Positions 31,880-42,633 of a stretch of 64,000 nt of DNA are shown here, piece by piece; the first letter of the stretch is position 1; every line of letters starts with the position of its first letter. The translations under genes were made by a program, and so were the position numbers. Source of the DNA: Clarkia xantiana subsp. parviflora (Eukaryota; Streptophyta; Magnoliopsida; Myrtales; Onagraceae); the NCBI GenBank assembly GCA_036873135.1, contig JAPTYO010000011.1, positions 10,941,747 through 11,005,746 on the forward strand, read 5' to 3'. The notes beneath the pieces are model-generated. The model had not been told where the DNA came from. It saw only the letters and a program-made list of their open reading frames with translations, and made no database searches.

Positions 31880-32857
31880 GGGATTAAGTACATTTTCATA
31901 CCACTTCTTTGCACAGAATCCACTTTTGGTACCACTTCTATTTTTTTGTATATTTTTTGTTCCAATGTTTTCAACTTTGTATCCTTTTGGTACCACCGTT
32001 AACTTTCCGTCCAAATTGGCCGTTAAGTGGCATGTGCCATGCACGTGACCGCCCTAAACTTTTGAATTTGTTTCAATTTAGTCCATCTAATGCAACCCTA
32101 ATTTTTAATTTGTTCAATTTAGCCCTAAAATTTCCAAATCGAACCCTTGACCCAAATTGACCTAGCCCCAATTGGGTTCAATTGGGGCTAGGTCCAATTG
32201 ACCCAGCCGGACCTAGCCTAGGGCTAGGTCCGACCCTGGGCCGGGGTCGCCTGGGTCCGGCGAACCCAACCTAGGGTCGGACCTGGTCAGGCGACCCTGG
32301 CCCAGGGTCGGACCTAGCCCTAGGCTAGGTCCGGCTATGCCAATTGGGACCTAGCCCCAATTGGGTTCAATTGGGGCTAGGTCCCAATTGACCCAGCCAG
32401 ACCTAGCCTAGGGCTAGGTCCGACCCTGGGCCAGGGTCGCCGGACCCAGGCGAACCCGACCCAGGGTCGGACCTAGCCCTAGGCTAGGTCCGGCTGGGTC
32501 AATTGGACCTAGCCCCAATTGAACCCAATTGGGGCTAGGTCCCAATTGTCCTAGACGGACCTAGCCCTAGGCTAGGTCAATTTGGGTCAAGGGTTCGATT
32601 TGGAAATTTTAGGGCTAAATTGAAAAAATTAAAAGTTAGGGATGCATTAGATGGACTAAATTGAAACAAAATCAAAAGTTTAGGGCGGTCACGTGCATGG
32701 CACATGCCACTTAACGGCCAATTTGGACGGAAAGTTAACGGTGGTACCAAAAGGATACAAAGTTGAAAACATTGGTACCAAAAGTATACAAAAAAATAGA
32801 AGTGGTACCAAAAGTGGATTCTGTGCAAAGAAGTGGTATGAAAAGGTACTTAATCCC
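31880..32857. mobile_element. Mutator-like MITE 3 (in LTR of H)
   Basis: The 978-bp foldback has arms of about 300 bp that are nearly identical in inverse: GGGATTAAGTAC, CATACCACTTCTTTGCACAG, GTTAACTTTCCGTCC, GGCATGTGCCATGCACGTGA, ATTTAGTCCATCTAATGCA. TTCCCAAAA flanks it at 31871-31879 and 32858-32866, a perfect 9-bp duplication. The middle (32160-32575) consists of nested copies of GGACCTAGCC / GGCTAGGTCC and CCAATTGGG palindromes with GACCCTGG units. There is no coding capacity. Confidence 0.93.
32160..32575. repeat. Nested palindromic core of MITE 3
   Basis: Repeated CCTAGCCCCAATTGG(G/A), GGGCTAGGTC, CCGACCCTGGGCC and CCTAGCCTAGGGCTAGG blocks occur in both orientations, so almost any part of the core can pair with another. 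It is GC-rich inside AT-rich surroundings. Confidence 0.85.
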
Positions 32858-34559
32858 TTCCCAAAATGGGCCAAGCCCAATTCTCCTATAGTTCAACTGA
32901 AATAGGGTAAGGCCCTAGGTGAGCTTTGTTCACCTCCTCTTATAAATAGGAGGTGTTAGGGAATTAACTGGAGTTAATCACTTTCTCCCTTTTAGTTGAC
33001 TGGACAAGAAATCTCTCTCCCTATTTTCCTAGAGGTTCGGCCGAACCATCCTTCACCAAAGGAGGTGTCGAAATTGTGTCAACAATTTACCCCGGAGATC
33101 CATCCCCTCACCGTATTGAAGAGGCTTTGCTGTGGAGACCATTTCCTGCTGATTTCTCTTCAATAAAGGGTTCCCGCAGGACACCATCTAGCAAATCGCG
33201 AACTCCATCGTGAAGATCTTGGGCTACGGAAAGCTAAACTGGTATGTGCTCCTTATTCCGCTGCGTAATTAGTTTACTTGCCATGTACACTCGTTTATTC
33301 CGTAGTTATATCCCCTAAAACCCTCAGTGGTATCAGACCATGTGTAGGGTGTTCATGATTTTGCTAAAATTGTGTTCATGAATATTAATAAAAACGTGAT
33401 TTTTGTCAAAATCGAAGATTGGATTTTTAATCGAAGTAAAATTCGACCGTAAAATTTCCCAGCGAACATTAGGGTCACGGTTTGACCATGGCCAGCCGTG
33501 GCGTTATAATATTAATAATAAATTGTTTTTCTACCGCCGGCGTTGGTGCTAGTGGTGGCCTGCGGCGGCGGCCCTAGGGTTTAGTCAACGTAAAATCTTG
33601 ACATTAATTACCTATATACTTTCCTAAATATTGAGAAAATATATTATTGATAGATTTATATCCCTAATATAGAATCTAGACAATTTTGTATATATATATA
33701 TTTACTTGATATGGCCGAAATATATATATATATTTTGGAATATATTTGGAAATTATATCTATTATAATTATTTTTACTTGGTGGCTAAGTTAAGTTTTTG
33801 GTGGATTTTAAAACCCTACTTAGCCAATAAGTCACAAATTCTGCCGGACCCTATGGGTTCATGAGTCGGATCCAACTGCACAACCGGATCGGGTCGACCT
33901 ACTCGGGTTTTCTCAATCAGTCCTACCCAGATCGGGTCGGGCCAGGTGGGCTAATGGGTCAGGTTGATCCCAACCCGATTCAATAAAACCGAACTGAATT
34001 ACCTAAGCCGTACCGGTCGGACCAGGTTGACCGAACCGGACCGGGTTCGGGTCAACTGAAATTAAGTCGGTCAAATTTTAAATCCAAATATTTTTTACCT
34101 TTAAAATTAAATACACAGCACGAATTGGTTTGATATTTTAACATGTTAATCAAACCTGATGCCTAGTTATGGGGATGGATCTCGGAAAATGCATGATTAT
34201 GGGAGTAAATGATTTTGTGGGCTAAATTGCAATTATTTAATTTGAAATGAATGCATGTTAGAATTCCGTCTTAACTATGTCAAGCTAGCTGGATATGTTG
34301 GGGGCGGAGCCCTGTTTTTTCAATTAATGAGTTGCGTACTATGATAGACATGTTGTGATGTGTGATCTTGATTAAGATCCATGTCTAGAAGCTTGCATGA
34401 CTTTTATGACATGAATTTCATTTCAGCCCCAAATATTTAAATTGAAATCCAGTCGCCAAATATGCATGATTGATGTGAAGTGATAGCGCATGATACATAT
34501 GAATGATAGTTTCAGGATGTGATCGAATGCGATAATTTACTTGTGTAGTAGAATTATGT

Positions 34560-35690
34560 GTGCTTGAATGAGTTCAGATGCTGTTTCAATTGCTGGAAAG
34601 CGTCCTCACACCTTGGTGTCCACTCGATTTTTTTTTGGCACGCAATACCTCGAAGAAAGGGAGTGCTCTATCGCCAATCTTTGGCAAAAATCTGTTCAGT
34701 GCTGCCAATCTTCAATTGAGCTGTTGTACCTCTTTGTGTTTTATAGGGGATTTCATCTCCTCTATTGCTTGCAGTTTCTCTTGATTCACCTCAATTCCTC
34801 TCTGACTCACCATGAACCCCAAGATTTTTCCTGATTGTACACCAAAATCACATTTTTTCGGATTCAAGCGGACTTGGTACTTACGCATTTTTTCGAAAGT
34901 TATGCGTAGGTCTTCAACGTGATCGTTCTTCTAGATTTTATGATCATATCGTCTACGTATTCTTCCATCATCTTTCCTATCATATCTCCGAAGAGCTTGT
35001 TCACCATGTGTTGGTAAGTAGCTCCTGCATTTATGAGTCCGAATGGGATGACTCTGTAATGGTAGACGTCACTATCAGCATAAAATGCTGTGTGTGGGGC
35101 ATCCTCTGCAGACATTTTGATCTGGTTGTACCCCGAATATGCATCCATGAAACTCATCAACTCATGAACTAATGTTGTGTCGACCAACTGATCTATTCTG
35201 GGTAGAGGATACGAGTCTTTTGGGCATGCCCTTGTTAAGATCTCGGTAACCGATGCACATTATCCAGTTTCCGCTTGCCTTTCTTACCAATACTGGGTTT
35301 GCGACCCATGTTTGGAATCTGATTTCCTTGATGAAGTTTGCCTTTAGCAACTTTTCCACCTCTTCTTGGATGGCAATCTTTTTACTACCACCCATTGTTC
35401 TTATTTTCTGTGTTATTGGACGCTTTGCTGGGTCTATGTTAAGCTTATGGGATATTACTTCTTCTTCTATTCCCGGCATGTCACTTGGTGACCATGCGAA
35501 CAACTCTTTGTATTCTCTCAAAAGTGATGTTATTAGTGCCTCTTCTTTCTCTGTTATTGAGACCCCAACTTTCACCTTCCTTCTAGGTTCTTCAATTAGC
35601 ACTTCTTTCAGATCCTCCATTGGCGCGGGTCTACCATGCTCTTCTCTTGGGTCCTCGTCTATTGAAAGGAGTTCCTTTTAAACTTTGGTT
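34560..35690 (-). pseudogene. Reverse transcriptase region, fragment C
   Basis: Two main frames (35620-35162 and 35187-34900) with a frameshift near 35200 give the gypsy RT: FKEIRFQTWVANPVLV-like text (FIKEIRFQTWVANPVLVRK), MSFMDAYSGYNQIKMS, HYRVIPFGLINAGATYQ and EEYVDDMIIKS with an intact YVDD. The strand continues, in shifted frames, through KILGFMVSQRGIEVN and EEMKSP to a CEDAFQQLKQ start of RNase H near 34590. One catalytic-region change is seen (MCIGYRDLN where D is usual before YRDLN). Upstream, PREEHGRPAPMEDLKEV matches the protease-RT linker of element D. Confidence 0.85.
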
Positions 35691-35892
35691 TTTTTCATGA
35701 GTGTTATTCTTCCGCATTTCCGAGCGACCTTCTGGTTACCCTTTACTTCACCAATTCCTACACTTGTAGGGAACTTCAATTTTTGGTGGAGTGTTGATGG
35801 TAGATACCCCACTTGTTGATTGTTGTTACACCGAGGATTCCATTGTATTCATCCATGGTATCTACAACTAGAAAAGGGACGTCAATCTTCAA

Positions 35893-36147
35893 TTATTTCT
35901 GACCTGTCCCTAGTGTTACAGGCAGTATTATTGTTTCGATCGGGTAACTTGGTTCTCCTGAGAATCCTTTGGGAGGAGAGTATACTGGTTTTATGCCACT
36001 TGGTCGTACACCTAGGATGTCGATCACTTTTTTGTTCAAGATGCTAGCTGAGCTTCCTCCATCCACCAGGATTCGACCAATGTCCCTATTAGTGATTCTC
36101 ATTATTATGACTAGTGCATCACAGTGTGGGTGTGTTACGTGTTCCAT
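35893..36147 (-). pseudogene. Aspartic protease, fragment C
   Basis: The frame reads HCDALVIIMRITNRDIGRI then ILVDGGSSASILNKKVIDIL and GFSGEPSYPIETIILPVTLG, the same Tat-type protease signature (DGGSS active site) as in A and D. The frame ends at 35893; the continuation is shifted. Confidence 0.8.
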
Positions 36148-36332
36148 ATCCTGTCTTGAGAATCTGATTGTTTCTTCTTTTTATCTGTTATTTGCCTTTG
36201 ATCTTGATTGTCTTATCTTCCAGTTCAATCATGTATGCTTCCCTTGCATTTGCCGACTCTCCGCCTGATCCAAATCCCCCATGTATGACATATGTGCTTG
36301 CCATCTGCTTTGTGATAGTTAGGCTTGTTTGT

Positions 36333-36356
36333 TCAAAATCCACGGACGGCGCCAAG
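36333..36356 (-). other. Primer-binding site of fragment C
   Basis: On the minus strand CTTGGCGCCGTCCGTGG follows the LTR end CTTAACA, as in element A, and is followed by TTTTGAACAAAC as in A. Confidence 0.8.
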
Positions 36357-36949
36357 TGTTAAGTTCTGCGTATCTAGTTGACAGGTCGTCGATCCGAATA
36401 GCCAAATCAGGGGTAAAAATCCTTTCCTTTGCGACCCGACGGTTCCTCCTTTGCAATATGTTTCCTCGTATCTTCTCCGTAATCCTTCTTCCCGCAGACC
36501 TGCACGAGGGGTAAGCCGGGGGTGGTACCGGAGAACCCTCTCTGATGCTTAAATGAGAACAACGTATAAAGAGAGAAAGTAGAGAGAAGGGAGAGCTCAA
36601 ATCATGCAAGTGAAAATAACTTATTAATGAACAGGGATGAGGTTCTATTTATAGGTTCAGAAGGGATTAATGCGGTTAATGACACCGTTAACCCTTAAAC
36701 GAGCACAGTTAACAAGTAATAGAGGGATTAAACCCTTAATAAGCATGGAGAAGGTTCGTGATATTTTCTAAGTGTGGGACATGCAAAGTGATGGTCGGAT
36801 CGTCAAGAGGGACGATTTGAAAGACAATGTTCCAGACGTCGCGCACACCCCTTGGACGGGAATATCGCGTGTCGGAAGGACATCGGGACCTTCGGGGTCG
36901 GTCGGGAAGTCTGACCCCGGAGGTTTGAGGTCGGACCCGGCGAAGTGTC
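36357..36949 (-). repeat. 5' LTR of fragment C (truncated)
   Basis: Minus-strand LTR, 593 bp, lacking the start. It contains CTATAAATAGAACCTC as TATA region and the CATCAGAGAGGGTTCTCC and CTCGTGCAGG R/U5 motifs of LTR A. Confidence 0.8.
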
Positions 36950-37551
36950 TGTTAGATTACGGGGAGTAATCACTACGGATACTATAAACAAGGTACATGC
37001 TAGTAATATCAATTACACAGCGGATGTTTCACACATACCTTTAAGATGATCCGTAGACCCAAGATCTTCTCGATAGGGAGTTCACGATCCTCCGGTCGGG
37101 ACCCGTAGAGGTTCTTGTTAGAGAAGCCCTACGTGGTGCAGCTCCACAGCAAAGCCTCTGGTCGATTCTTGGCACAGGGACATGTCTCTAGAGAGTTTGC
37201 TCGAAAGCAATTTGGCACACATTCGGTGAGGTAAGGGGTTCGCCCGAACTAGGAGTTATGGGAGGAGGGTTTTTCTCTCTAAAACTCTCTTGTGAGGGAA
37301 TTATAATCAACCCTAAAATATTCCCTAACACCTCTTATTTATAGGAGGAGTAAAGTGGACGAAAGTCCACTTTACCCTCACTATAAGTTTTGGTCGGCCA
37401 TTAGTATAGGGAGGCCCAATTTTGGGCCTCACATGTCAATTGGGATTTGGGTCTAGCCCAATTACCCTAATGTGACATTTACCTAAGTTCATTAGGTAAA
37501 CTATACATATTATGGGCTACCAATTACGGCGCCCATCACCATATGCTTACA
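36950..37551 (-). repeat. 3' LTR of element I
   Basis: 602 bp, plus-strand ends TGTTAGATTACGG and ATATGCTTACA. It shares GACCCAAGATCTTC, CACACCTCTTATTTATAGGAGG and CAATTACGGCGCCCAT-type motifs with LTRs F-H. Confidence 0.8.
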
Positions 37552-37576
37552 GCTCCCACTCGACGGAATGGGAGGG
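37552..37576 (-). other. Polypurine tract of element I
   Basis: On the minus strand GTGGGAGC directly precedes the LTR, inside CGAGTGGGAGC. Further G-rich sequence (CCATTCC complement) lies just upstream. Confidence 0.55.
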
Positions 37577-38913
37577 TGTCTGTTAATGTATTGTTGTCCA
37601 AATCCGCATCAACATTTCTCCCATTTGATCTACTCCGTGCTTCCAAATAGTTCATATGGGGTTATCTGTGCGACCGGCGAATACGACGGGCATCGTGCTA
37701 CTCATCTATTAGGAGTGTTGTAGCGCCCACGGAAAGTTGATTCCCTTTTCTCTAATCAACCTGTTATGAACAACATTTATATATATTGTACCGCTCTGTA
37801 TCCTAGGTCAACTGATAATTCTCCATTTGCCTAGTTTCCACATAGGAACACTTCTCCAAGGCATCCGTAAAAGTATTCACACCCTTCAACTAATATCCGG
37901 CTGGCCACCTAGTGAATACAAGAATCGGTGAAATACAGGTGAACTTGACCATCCCCATCGCTCATATCCTTAGTCAAACCTAACCGGTTTCCAAAGAAGT
38001 GGTCACTGGGCCTTTTTGTTCAGCACTACGCTCGTACGCCGGGAAGCGAGCATTGAGCCTGACCTTAGGTACGAGTTCTGAATCCATGAGGATACTTCGG
38101 GTGCCTCTTCATAAGGCTCCCGGGATCAATCACTTGCTCGGATGAAGAAGTTTGCGCCCGCCAGAATCACGAGGATTCCTTCCTAGCACAACTGAGCGGT
38201 GACCCCGTGGTCGAACATGGCACGAGTATGAAGCACGCGTTGATAGCAAACCTGAACATTTTGGGTCAACAGGAATGGGACATGTCAATCATGCTATCAC
38301 AGATTTTCATCCAGCCCAGAATGTGGATTTATGACGAACGAAGTTCATCACGGCGATCTGCATAACGAGAATCACGTCGAGTTACTTCGACTATATATAA
38401 TCATTCTGCTCAATCAGGTTTATCCCCCTGATTCTTAGCCAGCCTTGCATAGTGGAGGCCTCCTTCCACCGCAAGATGATCGTACATGTGTGACTAGGTA
38501 AGGCCCACATTCAACATAGTTTTGGCAGAGGATTGCGTCCTCCTACGACTCATTTTATAGACCGTAAATTTGATGTAATCAAAACATTATGACGTCGATT
38601 GATCATAAACTCAGTTGCAATTCATTCTCTTACAAAATGTAACTTTCTAATATCAAAATGTTATCACAGATACATGCCATTTCTAAACCATACATAATCC
38701 AAGTAGTTTTTCATGCTTTTTGAATATCTCCCTGCATAGTGGCTTAGTCAATGGGTCCGCAATCATATTATCAGTGGACAAGTATTCCATAGTGATTATA
38801 TTGTCTTCTACCATCGATTTAGCATAGAAATATTTTCCATCAATGTGTTTGGTTCTACTATGTTACTTCAGATTCTTAACTGCCGCAATTGCTGCCTGAC
38901 TGTCGGAGAACAC
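37577..38913. other. 3' non-coding region of element I
   Basis: About 1.3 kb between RNase H and the LTR with no open frame over 60 codons on either strand. Some copia lineages carry an extra gene here; I see no trace of one. Confidence 0.45.
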
Positions 38914-39363
38914 CTATACAGGTTTACTTCCGACGTTACCACCAAGCAACGCAGTAAGAATCCTTTTCAGCCAGACTGCTTCATGTGCATTCTTAGAGAG
39001 AGCAACGAATTCTGATTCCATTATCAACAACGCGACACAGGTTTCCTTCTTGCTCGTCCATGAAATGGCAGCATTAGCAAGGAGAAATACTCCTCCTGTG
39101 GTGGACTTACGATCATCCGGATCTCCACCATGGTCGGTGTCACTGTAACCGGTCAATTCTAACTTCCCACCCTCATAGCACAGAGCATAGTCGGCAGTAC
39201 CTTTCAGATAACGAATTATTCGTTTTACAGCCTTTAAATGTTGATAGCCAGGATCTGACTGGAAGCGTGCTACTAGGCCCACAGTGTAAGAGATATCCGG
39301 ACGGGTACATTGCATGGCGTACATCAAACTACCAACCATGCTTAAATATTCTGCACCCTTCAT
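38914..39363 (-). pseudogene. Copia RNase H, element I
   Basis: The frame reads SMVGSLMYAMQCTRPDISYT, KRIIRYLKGTADYALCYEGG, GYSDTDHGGDPDDRKSTTGG, SWTSKKETCVALLIMESEFV and NAHEAVWLKRIL, the complete RT tail and RNase H of a copia pol. It is in frame with the block above (39364) across one TAG stop. In the conserved GYSDADWxGD motif, A and W have changed to T and H. Confidence 0.9.
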
Positions 39364-39870
39364 CTATTTACCAAACAGGTTCTTAGGGCCGTCACGTTTA
39401 AACAGTGCGCACCCAAATACCACCGGCGTATCCACGGGTTTGGCATCCTGTAATCTGAACCTTTTCAACAACTTGTTGATATAGGCTTCCTGAGATAGAC
39501 ACAATTTCCCGGTAGCCCGATCTCTAGAAATTTTAATGCCCAAGATATACGTGGCCTCTCCCATGTCTTTCATCTCAAATACAGATGCTAACCAGGACTT
39601 TGACTTGTTCATGAAACTCATGTCGTTTGCAGCAATGAGTATGTCGTTCACGTATAAGGTTAAGATGACATACTTAGACCCGGAGGTCTTATAATACACG
39701 CACGGATCCTCGTGAAGATTCACGAATCTGTTTCCTACGATTTCCTCGTGGAATCTGCAGTACCATTGCCGAGACGACTGTTTAAGACTGTATATGGACC
39801 TTTGGAGTTTACAAACTTTATGTTTGTTACCAGGAGTAATGAAACCCTCCGGTTACTCCATGTAGATCTC
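39364..39870 (-). pseudogene. Copia reverse transcriptase C-terminal part, element I
   Basis: The frame from 39723 gives EDPCVYYKTSGSKYVILTLY, then YVNDILIAANDMSFMNKSKS and EMKDMGEATYILGIKISRDR. The catalytic YVDD is YVND, with loss of an Asp that binds the metal ion. Further upstream (to about 39870) shifted frames give YSLKQSSRQWY. The N-terminal two thirds of RT are not recognisable. Confidence 0.88.
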
Positions 39871-42003
39871 TTCCTTCCAGGTTTCCGTGGCGGGTTGCGG
39901 TCTCAACATTTATTTGGTGCAGCTCTAGATCGAGACTTGCGACCAGGACAATAAATGGCCCTAACCGTGGTTTTACACACAGTCAGTGAGTTTCTCTTAT
40001 CAAAGTCCACTACGTGAATTGGGTTAGTCCTTTCGCAGTAAGTCAGGTTGTTCGACTTTTTCCATCAGGGGTGAACCTTCTTTTAGGGCTCACCTTATCC
40101 TTATGCCCCTGTTGTTAGCAGGTAAATCAACTAAAGACTATAATGGCTTTCATTTAGGCGATCTCTCTCATTTATTATTTCTTTCCATTTCTCCATTTGA
40201 GGTCTTTCCAGTGCTTGCCAACAGTTTGAGCGGGGTTTTCACTTTGCTCAATGGGATACTTGCCTTTGACTCTCGTCTAGGCATTATGAGTCCAACTTAT
40301 TAGTCTGGTCTTTTCTCCCACTCGGAATAACACTTCTTATCGTAGCATCATTTCTATTGGGAATAACCTCCCACTCGGAACAATGCTTCTTATCAGAGCA
40401 TCGTCTCTGTTGGGAACAACAGCAGTGCTAGAACCTTGACCTATAACTTTCCTATTACAACATCTTGGTCTCGGGGTTTTACTTCCGAGATGCATTCCTT
40501 GATCACTAGGATCTGGAACCAAGTATGGTTGGATCACTCCCACTGGGAACAATGGGTAATATAGGAAGTTGTGTCATTCCTGGTTCATCAATTTTGACCA
40601 TCAAGTTCGACTTGATTCGTCCCAACAGCAACAGTGATTACTTGTGGTAGGGTTTATTCCTCCCACTGGATTTACTATGAAAATGTCACCATTCTCATTC
40701 ACGTGAGTTGTTGGTTCAAATCTCTCCCACTCGAATTAAGTGGGACCTGATTGTCATCGTTATTCTGCTACGTTTTGATCATGACTATGTTGATTGAAAC
40801 TGTTCATGCATTTGGAAAATTGGCCCTCTTAGTGATGTAATGTCTCATGTTCGACCACGGTACCATTTAACAATCCAAGTTGTAAACAAGTATTTTCTAA
40901 GAGTAACTAACGTACTCTTATCCTCAATACGTGTTTTGTTGCGCAAACTAATGTCGCATAGTGATACAATTTAACTCATTATCACCCATCAGCTATAATG
41001 GCGTCGTACCTTGCCGATATTAATTGAAACATAGTTTTTACATTAATGTGAATCATCTTTCATCATCCCATAGGGAACTTTTGATAGAACGACTCCAATA
41101 TTATGTATGTATAAACTGTGTCTCTTGAAGTGTGTCATTTGATTTGAATGCCTAGCCGGACATATCGTTCAAGGCTTCTGGAAGGAAAATCATTTAACTG
41201 ACTTGATCCTTCTTCGTTTGCCGACTTATCTCAGAGATTTTATCCATCTCCCAACTGAGCATCTTAGGTATTCACCTTATGTGTCAGTTGATACTTTTAC
41301 AAGGTCGTTGTAGCTTACGTAGCTTACTTTGTACCGATGTAAATGTTATCAGTAAGTTATATTTCCGAAAGAGTGCAAACGAAAATTCAGCACGTCATCA
41401 TATAAATAATTCAATATTAAACTCATGTAATGAAACGATGTGTTCCGTCTATCGAGGTCCACTTGCGCGTTGCGCAATCTACTCTGGGGTTAAACCATTG
41501 GTTAAGTTTCATTTCTGAATTTAATTCAATTTAATCAGTTTTAATGGTTTCAAACATGATTATCATTACAGTTTATTTCATTCAATTGAGTGATAATAAT
41601 AAAATAAGATTTATAATCGGTTCGTTCTTGGAATTATGCAATCATTGTTTTTGAAAAGGCGCTTTGATTTAACTCAAATAGATGTATGGAGTTGTTTGAT
41701 TCGGCTATATACAATAGCTATATTGATTCTGTACTATAACCCTTTCGGATCGATCTCGTTTCTAGCCGAGTCGATTAATCTTGATGAGCAGAACACATTC
41801 TGAATTGAATGGTAACTACTTTATTCAAAAATTCCGAAACAATAATAATCACCAAAATTCAAACAAAAAATTCCGATTAGCAAGAAAAATAATTACGATG
41901 GCAAAATATTCTAGATCATCCACGAAGCTTTAAGAGACAAAGGCTGAAGCACTAGGAGGAGATAAACGAGACATATATATTGTACTTTTATCACTGGCGT
42001 TCA
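39871..42003. other. Decayed interior of element I
   Basis: Between the RT part and the gag-like frame. No protease, integrase or RT N-terminal motif is visible, though short plus- and minus-strand frames occur (41279-41518). It may include other inserted DNA. Confidence 0.4.
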
Positions 42004-42633
42004 TCACACCGGATTATCGTTTGAGGACCAAAATGATGATCCTGTTTCCTCTGCATCTTCCCTTGATCTCATGTGGTGAAGCGCAGAAGGACCCTTTGGT
42101 TGTTTGCTTTCAATAAACAGGTTCGTGATAAACTTAATTGCTTTAATCAAGTAATCAAGCTCGTCGTCGTCGGCCAACCATGATAGAGGGTACTTCTGCG
42201 CAATACTGAGTATCTTTCTCGAATTTGATCTCTCGTTCGTAAGAGCTGATGTGGGTTTTACACCTACATCTTGGGAAATGAGGGCGACATACTCGAATAG
42301 CACTTTTCTGGCTTCGGCTGCCTTTCCTCCACCGAAGCGAAGTTTAATGGCACACCAAAGTTGAAGAGCACTAAGGTTGAGTTTAAAGTCCTCTGCAACC
42401 TCTCTTTCTAGGGTTGCCAGTATCACCTTGTAAGCTCTCCGATCCATAAAGCTCCTTAACTTATTTGGGTAAGCAAGGACGCCTTGTTCATTCACCAATG
42501 TCCTTCCCTTATTCACATAAATACACTTGTGTATATTTTCAGCGAAAATGAGTTTTCTCACATATCCACTCCATGCATCATAATCCTCGCCATCCATATT
42601 GCAAGGCTTGTAGAAGCGAACTGATCCAGCCAT
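42004..42633 (-). CDS. Gag-like protein of element I
   Basis: From the ATG at 42633 (MAGSVRFYKPCNMDGEDY) an uninterrupted 209-codon frame runs to 42004; the frame is open further upstream to 42750. Motifs are DYDAWSGYVRKLIFAENIHK, RRAYKVILATLEREVAED and ALQLWCAIKLRFGGGKAAEA, which fit a copia gag (YDxW start, alpha-helical LWxxLxxxF-like segment). It resembles gag fragment F. There is no zinc knuckle in the frame. It is the longest intact frame of element I. Whether it makes protein is unknown. Confidence 0.55.
   Translation of the reverse strand: MAGSVRFYKPCNMDGEDYDAWSGYVRKLIFAENIHKCIYVNKGRTLVNEQGVLAYPNKLRSFMDRRAYKVILATLEREVAEDFKLNLSALQLWCAIKLRFGGGKAAEARKVLFEYVALISQDVGVKPTSALTNERSNSRKILSIAQKYPLSWLADDDELDYLIKAIKFITNLFIESKQPKGPSALHHMRSREDAEETGSSFWSSNDNPV

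Larger units (their letters stand above)
31742..34560 (+). mobile_element. Truncated copia element H (LTR with MITE, leader)
   Basis: The LTR runs from TGTTGGCATTTAGTG (31742) to AACCCTCA (33326) and is interrupted by a 978-bp MITE; without it the LTR is about 598 bp and matches LTR F. The primer-binding site TGGTATCAGACC follows at 33328, with one change from the usual GAGC. The leader matches the F leader in order: GTTCATGATTTTGCTAAAA, the GGCCAGCC(G/A)(C/T)GGC stretch, TATA runs, the CCGGTT-rich block, CAAGCTAGCTGGATAT. Similarity stops where gag should start, and gypsy fragment C follows. Confidence 0.8.
34560..36949 (-). mobile_element. Gypsy fragment C (LTR, primer site, protease, RT; no gag)
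   Basis: The minus-strand order is LTR 36949-36357, primer-binding site (minus CTTGGCGCCGTCCGTGG), then almost at once protease (36147-35893) and RT (about 35690-34560). The LTR is the same family as that of element A (shared TCACTTTGCA, ACACTTAGAAAATATCACGAA, CTCGTGCAGG). Gag, over 1.5 kb in related elements, is deleted. The LTR lacks its first 140-150 bp, where copia element I begins at 36950. The RT end meets truncated element H near 34560. Confidence 0.82.

Noticed and set aside
37577..38913. Envelope-like gene downstream of copia pol in element I
   Set aside because: No open frame above 60 codons and no hydrophobic span; only non-coding DNA.
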